Of a stretch of DNA of 64,000 nt, positions 15,507-25,112 are shown one piece after another. Below the pieces are notes generated by a model. That model was not told the DNA's origin, did no database searches, and saw only the letters and a list, made by a program, of their open reading frames with translations. A program made the position numbers and the translations under genes. Position 1 is the first letter of the stretch, and each line of letters begins with the position of its first letter. This stretch comes from Verrucomicrobiaceae bacterium (GTDB lineage Bacteria > Verrucomicrobiota > Verrucomicrobiia > Verrucomicrobiales > Akkermansiaceae). The DNA lies in assembly GCA_027484055.1 (NCBI GenBank), contig JAIXQH010000034.1, positions 1 to 64,000 on the forward strand. Reading direction: 5' to 3'.

Positions 15507-16985
15507 ATGATTTCCCCATTTTTTAAAATTTCGGTCCTCCTCGCCCTGACCTGTCAGGCGGTCTCTGCCGTCGAGTTCAAGGATTGTTACCGCGTCGAGG
15601 ACATCAAGCTGCCGAATGGCGCAGCACCGGAAGTCGGCGCGATTGACTTCGCCCCGGATGGCACGCTCTTCGTCGTCCTCCGTCGTGGCGATGTCTTCTG
15701 CGCCAAGCCCGTGGCCGATCCGGCGAAGTTTGACTGGAAGCTTTTTGCCACCGGGTTCGATAACGGCTGTGGCCTCGATGTCATCAGTTCCTCGAAACTC
15801 CGCATCACTCAGATGGCGGAAATGACCGAGGTGGAAGACACCGATCACGATGGCGAGGCAGATCGCTACACCCGCTTCGCCCACGGCTGGGGCCTTAGCG
15901 GAAATTATCATGAAACCAACTCGCTCACCCGGGATGGCAAGGGCGGCTATTTCATTTCCGTCGGCACCGCCTCATATTCCGGCCCCACCTTCGAGCACAC
16001 GCTCGGCACCTTCTCTCCAGAAGGACGGCGTGGGAGGAATTACTCGGCGGTGAAATGGAAAGGCTGGGTGCTGCACTGCGATTCTCAGGGCGCCGTCACC
16101 CCTTGGGCTAGCGGACTGCGCATGGCGAATGGGATCTACCGCGACCCTGCCGGTGAACTTTGGACGGGCGACAATCAGGGCGATTGGAAAGCAACCACTC
16201 CGCTCTATCACATTGAGCAGGGCAAGTTCTACGGCCACCCGAACAGCCTCGTCTGGGACCCCACGTTTACCAAAGGTAAAGACCCGCTCGCTTACTACCG
16301 AGTGCATCTCGACGAATACAACCAAGATCGCACCTCTGCGGCCGTCGAGATCCCGCACATGCAAATGAATCGCTCCGCAGGCGAGCCGATGCAGATCCCG
16401 GCTGGCCTGCCCTTCGCCGGACAGATGATCATGCCCGACAATAACGGCAAGCGTGTCACCCGGCTGATGGTGGAAAAAGTCGCGGGCGTCTGGCAGGGAG
16501 GCTGCACGCATTACATCAATGGTCGCGGCCTGCGCTCTGGAAATCACCGCGCCCGCTACAGTCCGGACGGGAAATTTCTCTACCTCGGACAAACCGTGCG
16601 CGGGTGGGGGAACCTTGCGGAAGGCTTGCAACGCGTAGAGCTGCTCGGCCCCACGCCCTTTGATGTCGATCGCATCAACATCACTCCAGACGGCTTCAAA
16701 GTGACCTTCACCGGCCCGATCCCCGCCGCGCTCAAGGATGCCGCGCAGTGGAAAATTTCCTCCTTTTACTACCAATCCAAGTGGACCTACGGCAGCGACC
16801 CGCAGGACGTAAAACAGCACACGCCGGAGCTCGTCGCCAGTGACTCCACCTCCGTCACCTTCCGCACCGGTGGGCTTGCGCCGCGGCGGGTTTTTCAATT
16901 CGACCTCCCCGCGTGCATGGCGACTGACGGCTCACCGCTGCAAAACACCCTCGCCTTCTACACGGTCAACGCCGTGCCAAACTGA
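15507..16985 (+). CDS. Secreted beta-propeller protein (PQQ-dehydrogenase/PVC membrane-bound dehydrogenase-like)
   Basis: A 492-aa protein with a signal peptide (about residues 1-20). The body has propeller blade motifs: VGAIDFAPDGTLFVVLRRGDVF, then GLRMANGIYRDPAGELWTGDNQGD, and ARYSPDGKFLYLGQTVRGWG. A C-terminal Ig-like region (from about residue 395) follows. This matches the large group of propeller proteins annotated in Planctomycetes and Verrucomicrobia as membrane-bound or sugar dehydrogenases. The preceding cytochrome c gene supports an oxidoreductase role in the periplasm, but no cofactor-binding residue can be assigned with certainty. The convergent BrkB gene ends 2 bp away. Confidence 0.75.
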   Translation: MISPFFKISVLLALTCQAVSAVEFKDCYRVEDIKLPNGAAPEVGAIDFAPDGTLFVVLRRGDVFCAKPVADPAKFDWKLFATGFDNGCGLDVISSSKLRITQMAEMTEVEDTDHDGEADRYTRFAHGWGLSGNYHETNSLTRDGKGGYFISVGTASYSGPTFEHTLGTFSPEGRRGRNYSAVKWKGWVLHCDSQGAVTPWASGLRMANGIYRDPAGELWTGDNQGDWKATTPLYHIEQGKFYGHPNSLVWDPTFTKGKDPLAYYRVHLDEYNQDRTSAAVEIPHMQMNRSAGEPMQIPAGLPFAGQMIMPDNNGKRVTRLMVEKVAGVWQGGCTHYINGRGLRSGNHRARYSPDGKFLYLGQTVRGWGNLAEGLQRVELLGPTPFDVDRINITPDGFKVTFTGPIPAALKDAAQWKISSFYYQSKWTYGSDPQDVKQHTPELVASDSTSVTFRTGGLAPRRVFQFDLPACMATDGSPLQNTLAFYTVNAVPN

Positions 16986-16986
16986 G

Positions 16987-17841
16987 TCAATCGCCCAGCC
17001 GGTCCGGATCGACATACCACGGCACCTTCGCGTCGCGGCTGCGTTGTAAATCCGCGATGACTTGCGCCCCGAGCAGCAAGATGAACGCCATCGCCTCCAA
17101 GGTCAGCAGGACGACGATGATCGTCGCCATCGAGCCAAAGAGTAAGCTCACCGAGGAAAACTTGTTGTAATACGCCACCAACAGGTGCCGGACGATTTCC
17201 CATAACAACGTCGCCGTCACGCCGCCCGCCAGCGCCAGCTGGAAGGAGACTTTCGACGTCGGCATGATTTTATAAAATAAGGAAAACAGTAAAATCAGCC
17301 CGCCCAGCCCGACGATGTAAATGAATGGGCTAGAAATCGCCCCCACCATCACCCCCTGTGCATCCACCAAGGCATTCACCGCCGTGATCAGGATCAAGCC
17401 GCCGGTCACGATGAGGATGAAGAGATACGGCATCAGCGCGGAGACCCAGAATTTCCGCTTCAAGCTCGGCAGTGGCCGTGCAAAGAGGATCGAAAAGGCA
17501 TCTTCCATCACTCGAAAGGCCAGCGAGCTGAAAATCATCAACGAGCCAAGCCCCAACCAGCCGATCAAGCTACGATTCTTGATGAAGCCCGCCAGCACCT
17601 CTTTCAAGGTCGTTTCCATGCCTGGCGCGATCAATGCGACCTCTGTCGTCACGTGCTCAACCACGTAATCTGGCTCAAAGAACAGCGAGGAAACCACCAT
17701 CAACATCAACGAAAGCGGAATCAGCGACAGCATCATGTTGTAAGCCACTGCCGCCGTCAGCAGCAGCCCGTGATTGCGAAGGAAAAAGTCGCTAAACACC
17801 CGGAGGGCGAATCGGATCAGTTTTGGCAGGCGTTTTTCCAT
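16987..17841 (-). CDS. YihY/BrkB family inner-membrane protein
   Basis: A 284-aa integral membrane protein with about six hydrophobic helices. Family features are the N-terminal FFLRNHGLLLTAAVAYNMMLSLIPLSLML and the central SLIGWLGLGSLMIFSSLAFRVMEDAF (named here only to locate them). The C-terminal half has TATLLWEIVRHLLVAYYNKFS and a region rich in small residues. This family was once called RNase BN but is now regarded as membrane proteins of unknown or transport function. The gene is convergent with the propeller gene and lies downstream of trmO on the same strand, 26 bp away. Confidence 0.88.
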   Translation of the reverse strand: MEKRLPKLIRFALRVFSDFFLRNHGLLLTAAVAYNMMLSLIPLSLMLMVVSSLFFEPDYVVEHVTTEVALIAPGMETTLKEVLAGFIKNRSLIGWLGLGSLMIFSSLAFRVMEDAFSILFARPLPSLKRKFWVSALMPYLFILIVTGGLILITAVNALVDAQGVMVGAISSPFIYIVGLGGLILLFSLFYKIMPTSKVSFQLALAGGVTATLLWEIVRHLLVAYYNKFSSVSLLFGSMATIIVVLLTLEAMAFILLLGAQVIADLQRSRDAKVPWYVDPDRLGD

Positions 17842-17867
17842 TCCTTCAACTTAGCCGCAGTTCGCGG

Positions 17868-18572
17868 TCACCTGCAATCCCCTTCCACATCGAGACTGAG
17901 GATGAGGCAGCGGTCCTCAAGGATGGAAAATCGGACATTGCACCCGCAGAGCCGTGCGCCGAAGATTCGGGGTTCCTCAGGACTGACCGTGGCGGGGCGT
18001 GGATCGAGGGCTAGAACTTCTCGCAGGACGGCTTGGGAACGCGCTGGCAGAAGCAAAAAGGCGGCTTGAGCAGAATCAGAAATCTCAATGCTGAGGCGGG
18101 TGATGGCTTCTTGGGCGAAGCCACTGCTCGCCTCCGGCAGGGCTTCTGCATAGGGCAAGTAGGGCTTCACATCGTAGATGGGTGTGCCATCGAGTAGATC
18201 GAGCCCGCTCAACTGCAACTGCGGACCCTCGCTAGTGGAGAGAGTGATGCCATCCAATTTCACCAACGAGAGTCCCAAACCATTCGGTCGGAATGGTGAG
18301 CGACTGGCGAAGACGCCGACGCGTTGATTTCCACCGAGCCGGGGCGGGCGGACGGTGGGCTTCCATCCTTGGGCGAGGGTTTCGTGAAAGCCGAAGATCA
18401 GCCAGACGTGGGAAAATCCCTCCAAACCCCGGCAAGCCTCTGGACTGCGGTATTCGGGGAGAAAGGTCAGCGTGCCCCAAGCACTGGGGCAGAGTCCCGG
18501 CTGGCGCGGGATGGCGAACTTTCCCCCAAAGCAGGAGTGGACGGTGGCGATGGGTTCAAGAGTCAGCGACAT
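17868..18572 (-). CDS. trmO: tRNA (N6-threonylcarbamoyladenosine37-N6)-methyltransferase TrmO
   Basis: A 234-aa member of the TsaA/YaeB family. It starts with LEPIATVHSCFGGKFAIPRQPGL. The central core has FSHVWLIFGFHE, VGVFASRSPFRPNGLGLSLVKL and LDLLDGTPIYDVKPYLPYAE. These define the SAM-binding eight-strand barrel. TrmO methylates t6A at position 37 of certain tRNAs. It is transcribed divergently from the dinG-like gene with about 94 bp between the start codons. The C-terminal domain (last 80 residues) is also in keeping with the family. Confidence 0.93.
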   Translation of the reverse strand: MSLTLEPIATVHSCFGGKFAIPRQPGLCPSAWGTLTFLPEYRSPEACRGLEGFSHVWLIFGFHETLAQGWKPTVRPPRLGGNQRVGVFASRSPFRPNGLGLSLVKLDGITLSTSEGPQLQLSGLDLLDGTPIYDVKPYLPYAEALPEASSGFAQEAITRLSIEISDSAQAAFLLLPARSQAVLREVLALDPRPATVSPEEPRIFGARLCGCNVRFSILEDRCLILSLDVEGDCR

Positions 18573-18666
18573 GCGTCAGAGCTTGAGTGCTGCGGGCAAA
18601 TGTGCAAGTGGCCGCTGAAACTTGCGGCTTGGCATCTGGTCGTTTGCGGAGTGGCATGGGCGTGAG

Positions 18667-20676
18667 ATGATTTCCATGACCGAAGGCCAACCGATTCCTG
18701 GATTCAGCGAGGCGGTGCGGGAAGCGTTTTCACGGAAGGGAGTCTTGGCGAAGTCTCGGGATTTTAATTATCGCCCCGAGCAGCAAGAGCTCGCCGTGGC
18801 CGTAGCGGAGGCGCTGATTAGCGCGAATCCACTGGTGGCGGAGGCGGGGACTGGGGTGGGGAAGTCGCTGGCTTACCTGCTGCCGGCCGCGCGCTTTGCC
18901 ATCGAGACCGGGCGGCGCGGCATCATTTCCACCCATACTATCAACTTGCAGGAGCAGTTGATCCGGAAGGACATCCCGATCGTCAGGAAAATCCTCGGTG
19001 ACGATTTGCCGGCGGTCTTGCTCAAAGGGCGGCAGAATTATCTCTGTCCGCTGAGGCTGCGACGGGCGCAAGAACAGGCGGCGGATCTATTCACCGGCAC
19101 AGAAAATGACGAGTTGGAAGCGATTTCCCGGTGGGCGGAAGGCACGCGGGACGGCACGCTCAGTGATCTCGACTTCTCCCCGCAGATGAAGGTGTGGCTG
19201 CAAGTGTGCAGTGAGGCGCATCTCTGCACGGCGCGGCATTGCGGACCACGGGGGAATTGTTTTTTCCAAGAGGCGCGCAAGGCTGCGGCGGACGCACGGC
19301 TAATTGTGGTGAATCACACGTTGTTTTTTGCCCTGCTGAATACGGACGACGAGCCTACCGAGGACGAGGAGGACTCGAAAAAAGTCGGGGGCTTTCTTTT
19401 TCCAAACGATTTTGCCGTGCTTGACGAGGCACACACCATCGAGCAAGTCGCGGCGATCCAGCTCGGGCTGCGGGTTTCTCAAGCAGGCTTACGCTTTGAT
19501 TTGCAACGTCTCTACCACCCGAAGACGCGCAAGGGCTTGCTGAAATCATTCCGTAAAGCCTCGGCGCTCAACGCAGTGGAAGTGGCCCTCGGCGCAGCGG
19601 AGCGATTTTTCCACGGGGTGGGAAATGTGGCGAAATTTGGCAACTTCTCGAAAGAATGCCGCATTCGCGAAACCGAAATCGTGCCAAACTCACTCGCGGA
19701 GCCACTGCGGAACTTATGGCAGGAGATCGATAACCTAGCCGCAGATGTCGAATCTGACTCGACGCGTGCCGAGCTGCAGGATGCCTCACGACGACTGCGC
19801 GAAACCCACGGGGCGGTCGGTATCTTTCTGGACCAGGCGACGGATGACAGTGTATACTGGATCGAGCGGAGTGGCCGGGATGAGCACCAGTTTAGCCTCC
19901 ACTCAGCACCCGTGAAGGTGGCGGACAAGTTGCGGCCGCTGCTATTCACTGGGAAAAAGAGCCTCGTCATGACCAGCGCCACACTCGGGGTGGGAGACCC
20001 TAAACTGGGCTATTTCCGCAGCCGAGTGGGCGCGGAAAAGGCGCGGGCGCTCTGCATCGGCAGTCCCTTCGACTACCAGCGGCAGATGAAAATCCGCATT
20101 TATAAATCCGTGCCAGACCCAGGGACACCGCGCTACGATGAGCTGCTGGCGGAGGGAATCCGGCAGTCGGTCTTAGAGAGCGACGGGCGGGCATTCGTGC
20201 TCTTCACCAGCTACCGGACCATGAAAGATGCGGCTCAGCGCTTGGAGAATTTTTTTAAGACTCAGGGCTGGCGGGTCTTTCTCCAAGGGGAGGGGATGCC
20301 TCGGCACAAGATGATCGAGGAGTTCCGCAAGGATGTGCACAGCGTGCTTTTCGGCACGGATAGCTTCTGGACCGGAGTGGACGTGCCGGGCGAGGCTTTG
20401 TCAAATGTGGTGGTCACTCGGTTGCCGTTCGCGGTGCCAGATCATCCGTTGGTGGCATCAAGGCTGGAGGCGATCGAAGCCGCAGGGGGGAATCCATTCA
20501 TGGACTACTCGGTGCCGGAAGCGATTTTAAAAATGCGCCAAGGTGTGGGGCGCTTGATCCGGACGGAGAGCGACAAGGGGCTCGTTTGCATCCTCGACAA
20601 TCGGATACTCACCAAGCGCTACGGACAGGTTTTTCTCAAAGCCCTGCCGGATGCGCCGGTGGAAATCATCGCTTAG
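18667..20676 (+). CDS. DinG/XPD-family ATP-dependent DNA helicase
   Basis: A 669-aa superfamily 2 helicase. The start at 18667 is one of two close ATGs (the other at 18676); the open frame reaches back to 18622 without support. Motif Ia/I is [19 protein letters not shown], and the DEAH box is in [10 protein letters not shown]. Between them are cysteines at CPLRLRRAQ and CSEAHLC, CTARHC and GNC that resemble an iron-sulfur cluster domain. The C-terminal half has [23 protein letters not shown] and [13 protein letters not shown] (motif VI). Such enzymes unwind DNA in repair or R-loop resolution. Its 3' end overlaps the 3' end of aroD by four bases. Confidence 0.92.
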   Translation: MISMTEGQPIPGFSEAVREAFSRKGVLAKSRDFNYRPEQQELAVAVAEALISANPLVAEAGTGVGKSLAYLLPAARFAIETGRRGIISTHTINLQEQLIRKDIPIVRKILGDDLPAVLLKGRQNYLCPLRLRRAQEQAADLFTGTENDELEAISRWAEGTRDGTLSDLDFSPQMKVWLQVCSEAHLCTARHCGPRGNCFFQEARKAAADARLIVVNHTLFFALLNTDDEPTEDEEDSKKVGGFLFPNDFAVLDEAHTIEQVAAIQLGLRVSQAGLRFDLQRLYHPKTRKGLLKSFRKASALNAVEVALGAAERFFHGVGNVAKFGNFSKECRIRETEIVPNSLAEPLRNLWQEIDNLAADVESDSTRAELQDASRRLRETHGAVGIFLDQATDDSVYWIERSGRDEHQFSLHSAPVKVADKLRPLLFTGKKSLVMTSATLGVGDPKLGYFRSRVGAEKARALCIGSPFDYQRQMKIRIYKSVPDPGTPRYDELLAEGIRQSVLESDGRAFVLFTSYRTMKDAAQRLENFFKTQGWRVFLQGEGMPRHKMIEEFRKDVHSVLFGTDSFWTGVDVPGEALSNVVVTRLPFAVPDHPLVASRLEAIEAAGGNPFMDYSVPEAILKMRQGVGRLIRTESDKGLVCILDNRILTKRYGQVFLKALPDAPVEIIA

Positions 20677-21443
20677 TGGGTGATGCTGGCGAGGCGTGAG
20701 ATCGCCATCTTAAGGAATGCGCTATCCCACTGGCCGGGAGCCGTGGGGGTATTTCCAAGGTAGCCGTAGTTTAAGACACTGCCAGCTTGGGCGCAGAGGA
20801 GTCGGGACACCGGAGCCAAGAGGCCCATGCCCATGGTGGCCACCGGTAGGCCGTGATCGGTGAGTTGGAAATCCGCCAATCGTGCAAGATCCACCGGGGA
20901 ATGCACCATGGCAGCAGCCTTGAACACGGAGGCACCCGCTCGCCGGGCCAATGACGCGGCATGGACCAAGGCCGCTGTTTCCGGGAGTTTATGGAAGTCG
21001 TGGTAAGAGGCGATCCATGGAATCTGCCGCTCCTTCATCTCATCGAGCAGTGGGCGCATTTCCGCGCAGCTCGCCACCTCGATGTCGATGCAAGCTGCGT
21101 AATCAAGTGCGGTCCGTAGTAGTGCCATCCGCTCGTTAGCATCCAGCAGTAGCGCACCGCCTTCTTCGACTCTGCGTGCGGTGAATAGGAGCGGAACCGC
21201 AGTGAGGTGATTCCAGAGACTTGGAGTGATGTCGAGGGCTTCAGCACTCAGGAGATCCAGGCGAATTTCTGCGATATCACAGCTCGCGCTGACACAATCT
21301 GCGGTTGCAGAGCTCAAGTCTGCCCCGCTGCCAAGTCCACCGACGACCCGGATTTGACGGTCTTTTAAGGAAAAAGTCACAAGTTCCACCCCCGAGTGAT
21401 GGTTGAGAAACTGAGTGACGTCAATCGCTTGTGACGAGAGCAA
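20673..21443 (-). CDS. aroD: Type I 3-dehydroquinate dehydratase
   Basis: A 256-aa class I dehydroquinase of the shikimate pathway, which converts 3-dehydroquinate to 3-dehydroshikimate through a Schiff base. Visible active-site elements are EIRLDLL near the start of the barrel, the catalytic His in IASYHDF, and the Schiff-base Lys in SVFKAAAMV. The C-terminal region [18 protein letters not shown] closes the active site as in the family. About 40 N-terminal residues precede the usual start; an internal start is possible, but no better ribosome-binding site was seen. The gene is divergent from the pilus-like operon. Confidence 0.9.
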   Translation of the reverse strand: MLSSQAIDVTQFLNHHSGVELVTFSLKDRQIRVVGGLGSGADLSSATADCVSASCDIAEIRLDLLSAEALDITPSLWNHLTAVPLLFTARRVEEGGALLLDANERMALLRTALDYAACIDIEVASCAEMRPLLDEMKERQIPWIASYHDFHKLPETAALVHAASLARRAGASVFKAAAMVHSPVDLARLADFQLTDHGLPVATMGMGLLAPVSRLLCAQAGSVLNYGYLGNTPTAPGQWDSAFLKMAISRLASITH

Positions 21444-21544
21444 GTGCCGTCGATAAGAATCTTACAGTTTAATTTAGAAAAAATCGTGATTTTCTCTGGT
21501 CAACCCGAAATGCAATTCCCTAAGTTCCTTTAAACCCGCACCGC

Positions 21545-22171
21545 ATGAAAGTTCTGCTTCGCAAATCATTCTCCATTACCGCATCTGCTTGCCTCCTCGC
21601 ACTCACGATCAGATCCGCCTACGGCCAAGCCTCCAAAGTCATCGGCGAAAAGCCAGTTTTTGAGGATTTCCCATCGCCGATCCTCAACACCGGCAAGGAC
21701 AAGCCCTTCAAACCAAAAGAGTGGCTAGAGATCGAAGCCAAGCTCAAGGTGTCCCTCAGCCCGATCCCGAAGTCCAAGACGGCCGACAAAATTACTGTCA
21801 AATGGTATGTTGCCGTGAAAAACACCGAGAAGTCTGGCAGCTACCTCCTGCTCACCAAGGACATAGATTACGTAAACATCCCTCTGGATGAAGACATCTA
21901 TGTTTCTGTTTACCTGTCACCTTCGTCAGTGAGACGCATCACTGGCATGGATAAAGCTGGCAAAAATGCCGTCGAACTCGTCGGTTACGAAGTCCTCATC
22001 AATGGCACCAAAGCCTTCGAAGAATCGAACAAAAGCAAGCCCGGTTGGTGGAACACTCCTTCCGATAAAATTTCCCGCAGCGAGGCTGTCCCTCTTCTCA
22101 CCAAGTCCGAGACCCCATTCAGCATGTTCTGGTGGGATCGCTTCGCAGAGGTGGCTCCTGAGCGCCGCTAA
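21545..22171 (+). CDS. Amuc_1102-like exported protein, first gene of the pilus-like operon
   Basis: A 208-aa protein with a signal peptide (cleavage likely after SAYGQA). The mature part has beta-strand-rich stretches such as WLEIEAKLKVSLSPI, KITVKWYVAVKN and VELVGYEVLINGTKAFEES. This fits the immunoglobulin-like fold reported for Akkermansia Amuc_1102. Assignment rests mainly on position (directly before PilM, in the same order as Amuc_1102-1098) plus size and signal peptide. The likely role is a periplasmic or surface component of the type IV pilus-like machine. It lies 50 bp before pilM. Confidence 0.72.
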   Translation: MKVLLRKSFSITASACLLALTIRSAYGQASKVIGEKPVFEDFPSPILNTGKDKPFKPKEWLEIEAKLKVSLSPIPKSKTADKITVKWYVAVKNTEKSGSYLLLTKDIDYVNIPLDEDIYVSVYLSPSSVRRITGMDKAGKNAVELVGYEVLINGTKAFEESNKSKPGWWNTPSDKISRSEAVPLLTKSETPFSMFWWDRFAEVAPERR

Positions 22172-22221
22172 TTTCTCGGAGTTGCACTCTACTAGGTTTT
22201 ATTTTTCATCATTTTTGTATC

Positions 22222-24093
22222 ATGGCTGACAATCAGACGACCGTCGCACTCAATATCGGATCCCAACGCATCGGCATGGCCGTATTTGAAGCTTCCAAAA
22301 ATGGCAGCTTAATCCTCAAGGCCTATGATTCTGAGACGATCGTCGCAGATCCAGCCTTAGAGGCTTCCAAAATTTCTCAAACTCGTATCGCCGTCGCGGA
22401 TCTGGCGCAGCGCCTTAAAGTCGGTAAGACGAAGGCTCGTTACGCCATCTCCGGCCAATCCGTTTTCACGCGTTTTGTGAAACTGCCGCCCTTGCAAGAG
22501 GATAACATCGAGCAGCTCGTCACCTTCGAAGCCCAACAGCATGTTCCTTTTCCACTGACCGAAGTCGTTTGGGATTACGAACTCATCGAAGGTGCTGGCG
22601 ATAAAGAGGTGGTGATTGTCGCCATCAAGGCTGACGCGCTCGACGAAATCAACGCCGCCGTGAACGAAGGTGGCCTCGGAACCGCTGAGGTAGATGTCGC
22701 GCCGATGGCCCTCTACAATTCGTTCCGTGCCAGCTACGGTAACCCAGAAGAACCCGTGCTACTCATCGACATCGGGGCGAAAACCAGTAACCTACTCTAC
22801 ATCGAAGGCCGTCGGTTTTTCACCCGCAGCATCGCCATCGGCGGTGCGGCAGTCACCGCAGCCATTGCAAAAGACTACGGTATCTCCTTCATGGAGGCAG
22901 AGCATCAGAAAATTTCAAACGGTCTTGTCGCATTGGGCGGGGGGCATACCGAGCAAATGGACGAGTCAATCGCCGCATTGGCCATGGTCATTCGCAACGC
23001 GCTCACTCGCTTGCCTGCTGAAATTGCCCGGACCACCAATTATTACCGCAGCCAACACAGCGGCAGCGCACCACGGAAAATCTTCCTCGCCGGCGGCGGA
23101 GCGAACCTCCCCTACACCCTCGAGTTTTTCCAAGAAAAACTCAATCTCCCAGTCGAATACTTCAATCCCGTTGGAAATCTGACCCTCGGTAAAGGAGTCG
23201 ATCCCGCGATCGTCCAACGCGAAGGCCACTTGATGGGAGAACTTGTCGGACTTGGACTCCGCAGTGTTGGTAAGTCCGCCATCAACATTGACCTCGTTCC
23301 ATTCGTAGTCGAGCAAGCGCGCGCTGCAGACCGTCGTAAGCCCTTCCTCATTGCCGCCGCCGCCGTGTTTCTTGCAGGTCTTGCCACGTATGCGGTCTTT
23401 CAAAATATCGCAGGTTCAAAGGCCGCTGAAGCTGCTCTTGCGATGGAAGAGCAACGGGCCGGTTTGGAACCTTTTAAAACGGAAATCGAAGCACTTCTTA
23501 AGAAAGAAGAGGCTGTTCGTGCCGTGGCTGCCAGCTACACCGACGCAGAATCCGACCAAGTTTTCTGGATGGATCTCCTCGCCGAAGTTCGTGGTGCGTT
23601 TGCCAGCGACGCGGTTTGGATTGTCGATCTCGAGCCTCTCCATGGCTACGTACCTCTGGTAACCGCTCCAGTGGTGGGAGACAAAAAAGCCCCAGCGCCC
23701 CAAGTCGTCCAAGCGGCTAAATCCATCGTTAAGCCCGACTTTGCCGCCAGCACCTACGGGACATCATCACTGGTGGATATCAAGGTGGATGCAGTTGCAA
23801 TCCCTGGTAAAAAACCCGCTGCTCCGGCTTCTGGAATCGTCACGGCTAACGCCATTCGCATCAGAGGCTTTTGGCGCGACACCCCGAAGAAACAAGATGT
23901 CGTCTCCGAGATCTTGAAGAATCTCCGTGAAAAATCGACGAGCTTCCAATTCAAAATTAAAGACGAGAAGGGAATGGAGGTGCCTCTCCCCGACGAAAAA
24001 ATCCTCGACATCACCGTCGCGGGGCAGCCCGGAGACTTGGGCTTGCCCTTCGTCATCACATTGCCGTTAGCACGCGAAGTCGCTAGCAAGTAA
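22222..24093 (+). CDS. pilM: PilM-PilN fusion protein of the pilus-like machine (Amuc_1101-like)
   Basis: A 623-aa protein. Residues 1-350 are an actin-like PilM domain: VALNIGSQRIGMAVFE, YAISGQSVFTRFVKLPPL, VTFEAQQHVPFPL, LLIDIGAKTSNLLYIE and IFLAGGGANLPY. A membrane helix at about 373-390 (KPFLIAAAAVFLAGLATYAV) and a periplasmic coiled-coil/ferredoxin-like region follow, as in PilN. In most bacteria PilM and PilN are separate; here they are fused. The protein should link the cytoplasmic motor side to the periplasmic alignment complex. It is 29 bp upstream of the Amuc_1100-like gene. Confidence 0.88.
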   Translation: MADNQTTVALNIGSQRIGMAVFEASKNGSLILKAYDSETIVADPALEASKISQTRIAVADLAQRLKVGKTKARYAISGQSVFTRFVKLPPLQEDNIEQLVTFEAQQHVPFPLTEVVWDYELIEGAGDKEVVIVAIKADALDEINAAVNEGGLGTAEVDVAPMALYNSFRASYGNPEEPVLLIDIGAKTSNLLYIEGRRFFTRSIAIGGAAVTAAIAKDYGISFMEAEHQKISNGLVALGGGHTEQMDESIAALAMVIRNALTRLPAEIARTTNYYRSQHSGSAPRKIFLAGGGANLPYTLEFFQEKLNLPVEYFNPVGNLTLGKGVDPAIVQREGHLMGELVGLGLRSVGKSAINIDLVPFVVEQARAADRRKPFLIAAAAVFLAGLATYAVFQNIAGSKAAEAALAMEEQRAGLEPFKTEIEALLKKEEAVRAVAASYTDAESDQVFWMDLLAEVRGAFASDAVWIVDLEPLHGYVPLVTAPVVGDKKAPAPQVVQAAKSIVKPDFAASTYGTSSLVDIKVDAVAIPGKKPAAPASGIVTANAIRIRGFWRDTPKKQDVVSEILKNLREKSTSFQFKIKDEKGMEVPLPDEKILDITVAGQPGDLGLPFVITLPLAREVASK

Positions 24094-24122
24094 GCCATTT
24101 TAACCATGTTGCCCTCTATTTT

Positions 24123-25085
24123 ATGAGTTGGATTAAGGAGAATAAATTTATTGCAAGTCTAGGTGGTGGAACCCTTCTCGGTGCGATCGTGTTGTTGTTC
24201 GTTGCCTCGCAAGGATCTAAGAAATACGCGACCGCCAAGGAAACTTTCGACTCAGCCTACGACGAAGCATCGAGGTTTGAAAAGCTGGCCCTTTACCCGA
24301 AAGCTCCTAACCGAGATGCGAAGACCACGGCCCTTGAGCTCTACAAGAAGTCGGTGGATAACTTGCAGGCGGCCTTCGAGCCGTTCCGTCCCAAAGACAT
24401 CAAGAATATCACTATCCAAGAGTTCACCAATAACCTCTTGGGTGCCAATGCCGAAGTTAAGAAGGCTTTTGAAACGTCGAACGTCGCGCTGCCTGAAGCT
24501 TTTTTCCTCGGCTTCGAGCGTTACACAAATACACAAGCGTCTTCGAACAATACGGGCATTCTCGGGTATCAGTTAAATTCAATTAAGACCCTCATGCTGC
24601 TGCTTGCAAAAGCAAAGCCTCAAGGCCTGCTCAATCTCTACAGACCCGCCCTGCCTGAAGAGCAAAATCAGCCCTACACACCCGCTGCGAATTCAGCGGC
24701 ACGGGCCTTGCCTCTGGAAATCACATTTGTCGGAACGGAAAAATCGGTTCGTGAGTTCTTGTCGTCCATCAGCAAACAGGATCAACAGTTCATCGTAGTT
24801 CGTTCGATTCGCCTCTCCAACGTGAAAAAAGATCCCCCACGTGCTGCGGATGCAAAATTTGAGACCGCACCAGTCACGGGTGACGCAAATGCTCTGGACC
24901 CAGCTGCAGCTGGGGCATTCGTCATTCCTGGTGAAGCAGTCCCTGCAGATGTCACCGCGGCCGCTCCGGCGACTCCCGCGCCATCATCGAACCGCACCCT
25001 CTACCAAGTCCTTGGAAATGAAGAAATCCAAGTCTTCCTTCGTCTCGATCTCCTCCAGTTTCTTCCTGCCAAGAAACTTCCCTAA
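24123..25085 (+). CDS. Amuc_1100-like pilus-associated protein
   Basis: A 320-aa protein, almost the same length as Amuc_1100 (317 aa as I recall it). An N-terminal membrane helix follows MSWIKENKF. A coiled-coil region comes next, then two blocks that match Amuc_1100: LGYQLNSIKTLMLLLAK with LYRPALPEE, and LPLEITFVGTEKSVREFLSS followed by VRSIRLSNVKKDPP. A Pro/Ala-rich linker (about 255-295) precedes a short C-terminal domain. This PilO-like protein sits in the inner membrane with a large exposed domain; the Akkermansia homologue is known for effects on host TLR2. Any host-signalling role here is unknown. Confidence 0.85.
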   Translation: MSWIKENKFIASLGGGTLLGAIVLLFVASQGSKKYATAKETFDSAYDEASRFEKLALYPKAPNRDAKTTALELYKKSVDNLQAAFEPFRPKDIKNITIQEFTNNLLGANAEVKKAFETSNVALPEAFFLGFERYTNTQASSNNTGILGYQLNSIKTLMLLLAKAKPQGLLNLYRPALPEEQNQPYTPAANSAARALPLEITFVGTEKSVREFLSSISKQDQQFIVVRSIRLSNVKKDPPRAADAKFETAPVTGDANALDPAAAGAFVIPGEAVPADVTAAAPATPAPSSNRTLYQVLGNEEIQVFLRLDLLQFLPAKKLP

Positions 25086-25112
25086 ACCCAGACAAACGCC
25101 CATTTCCTTACC

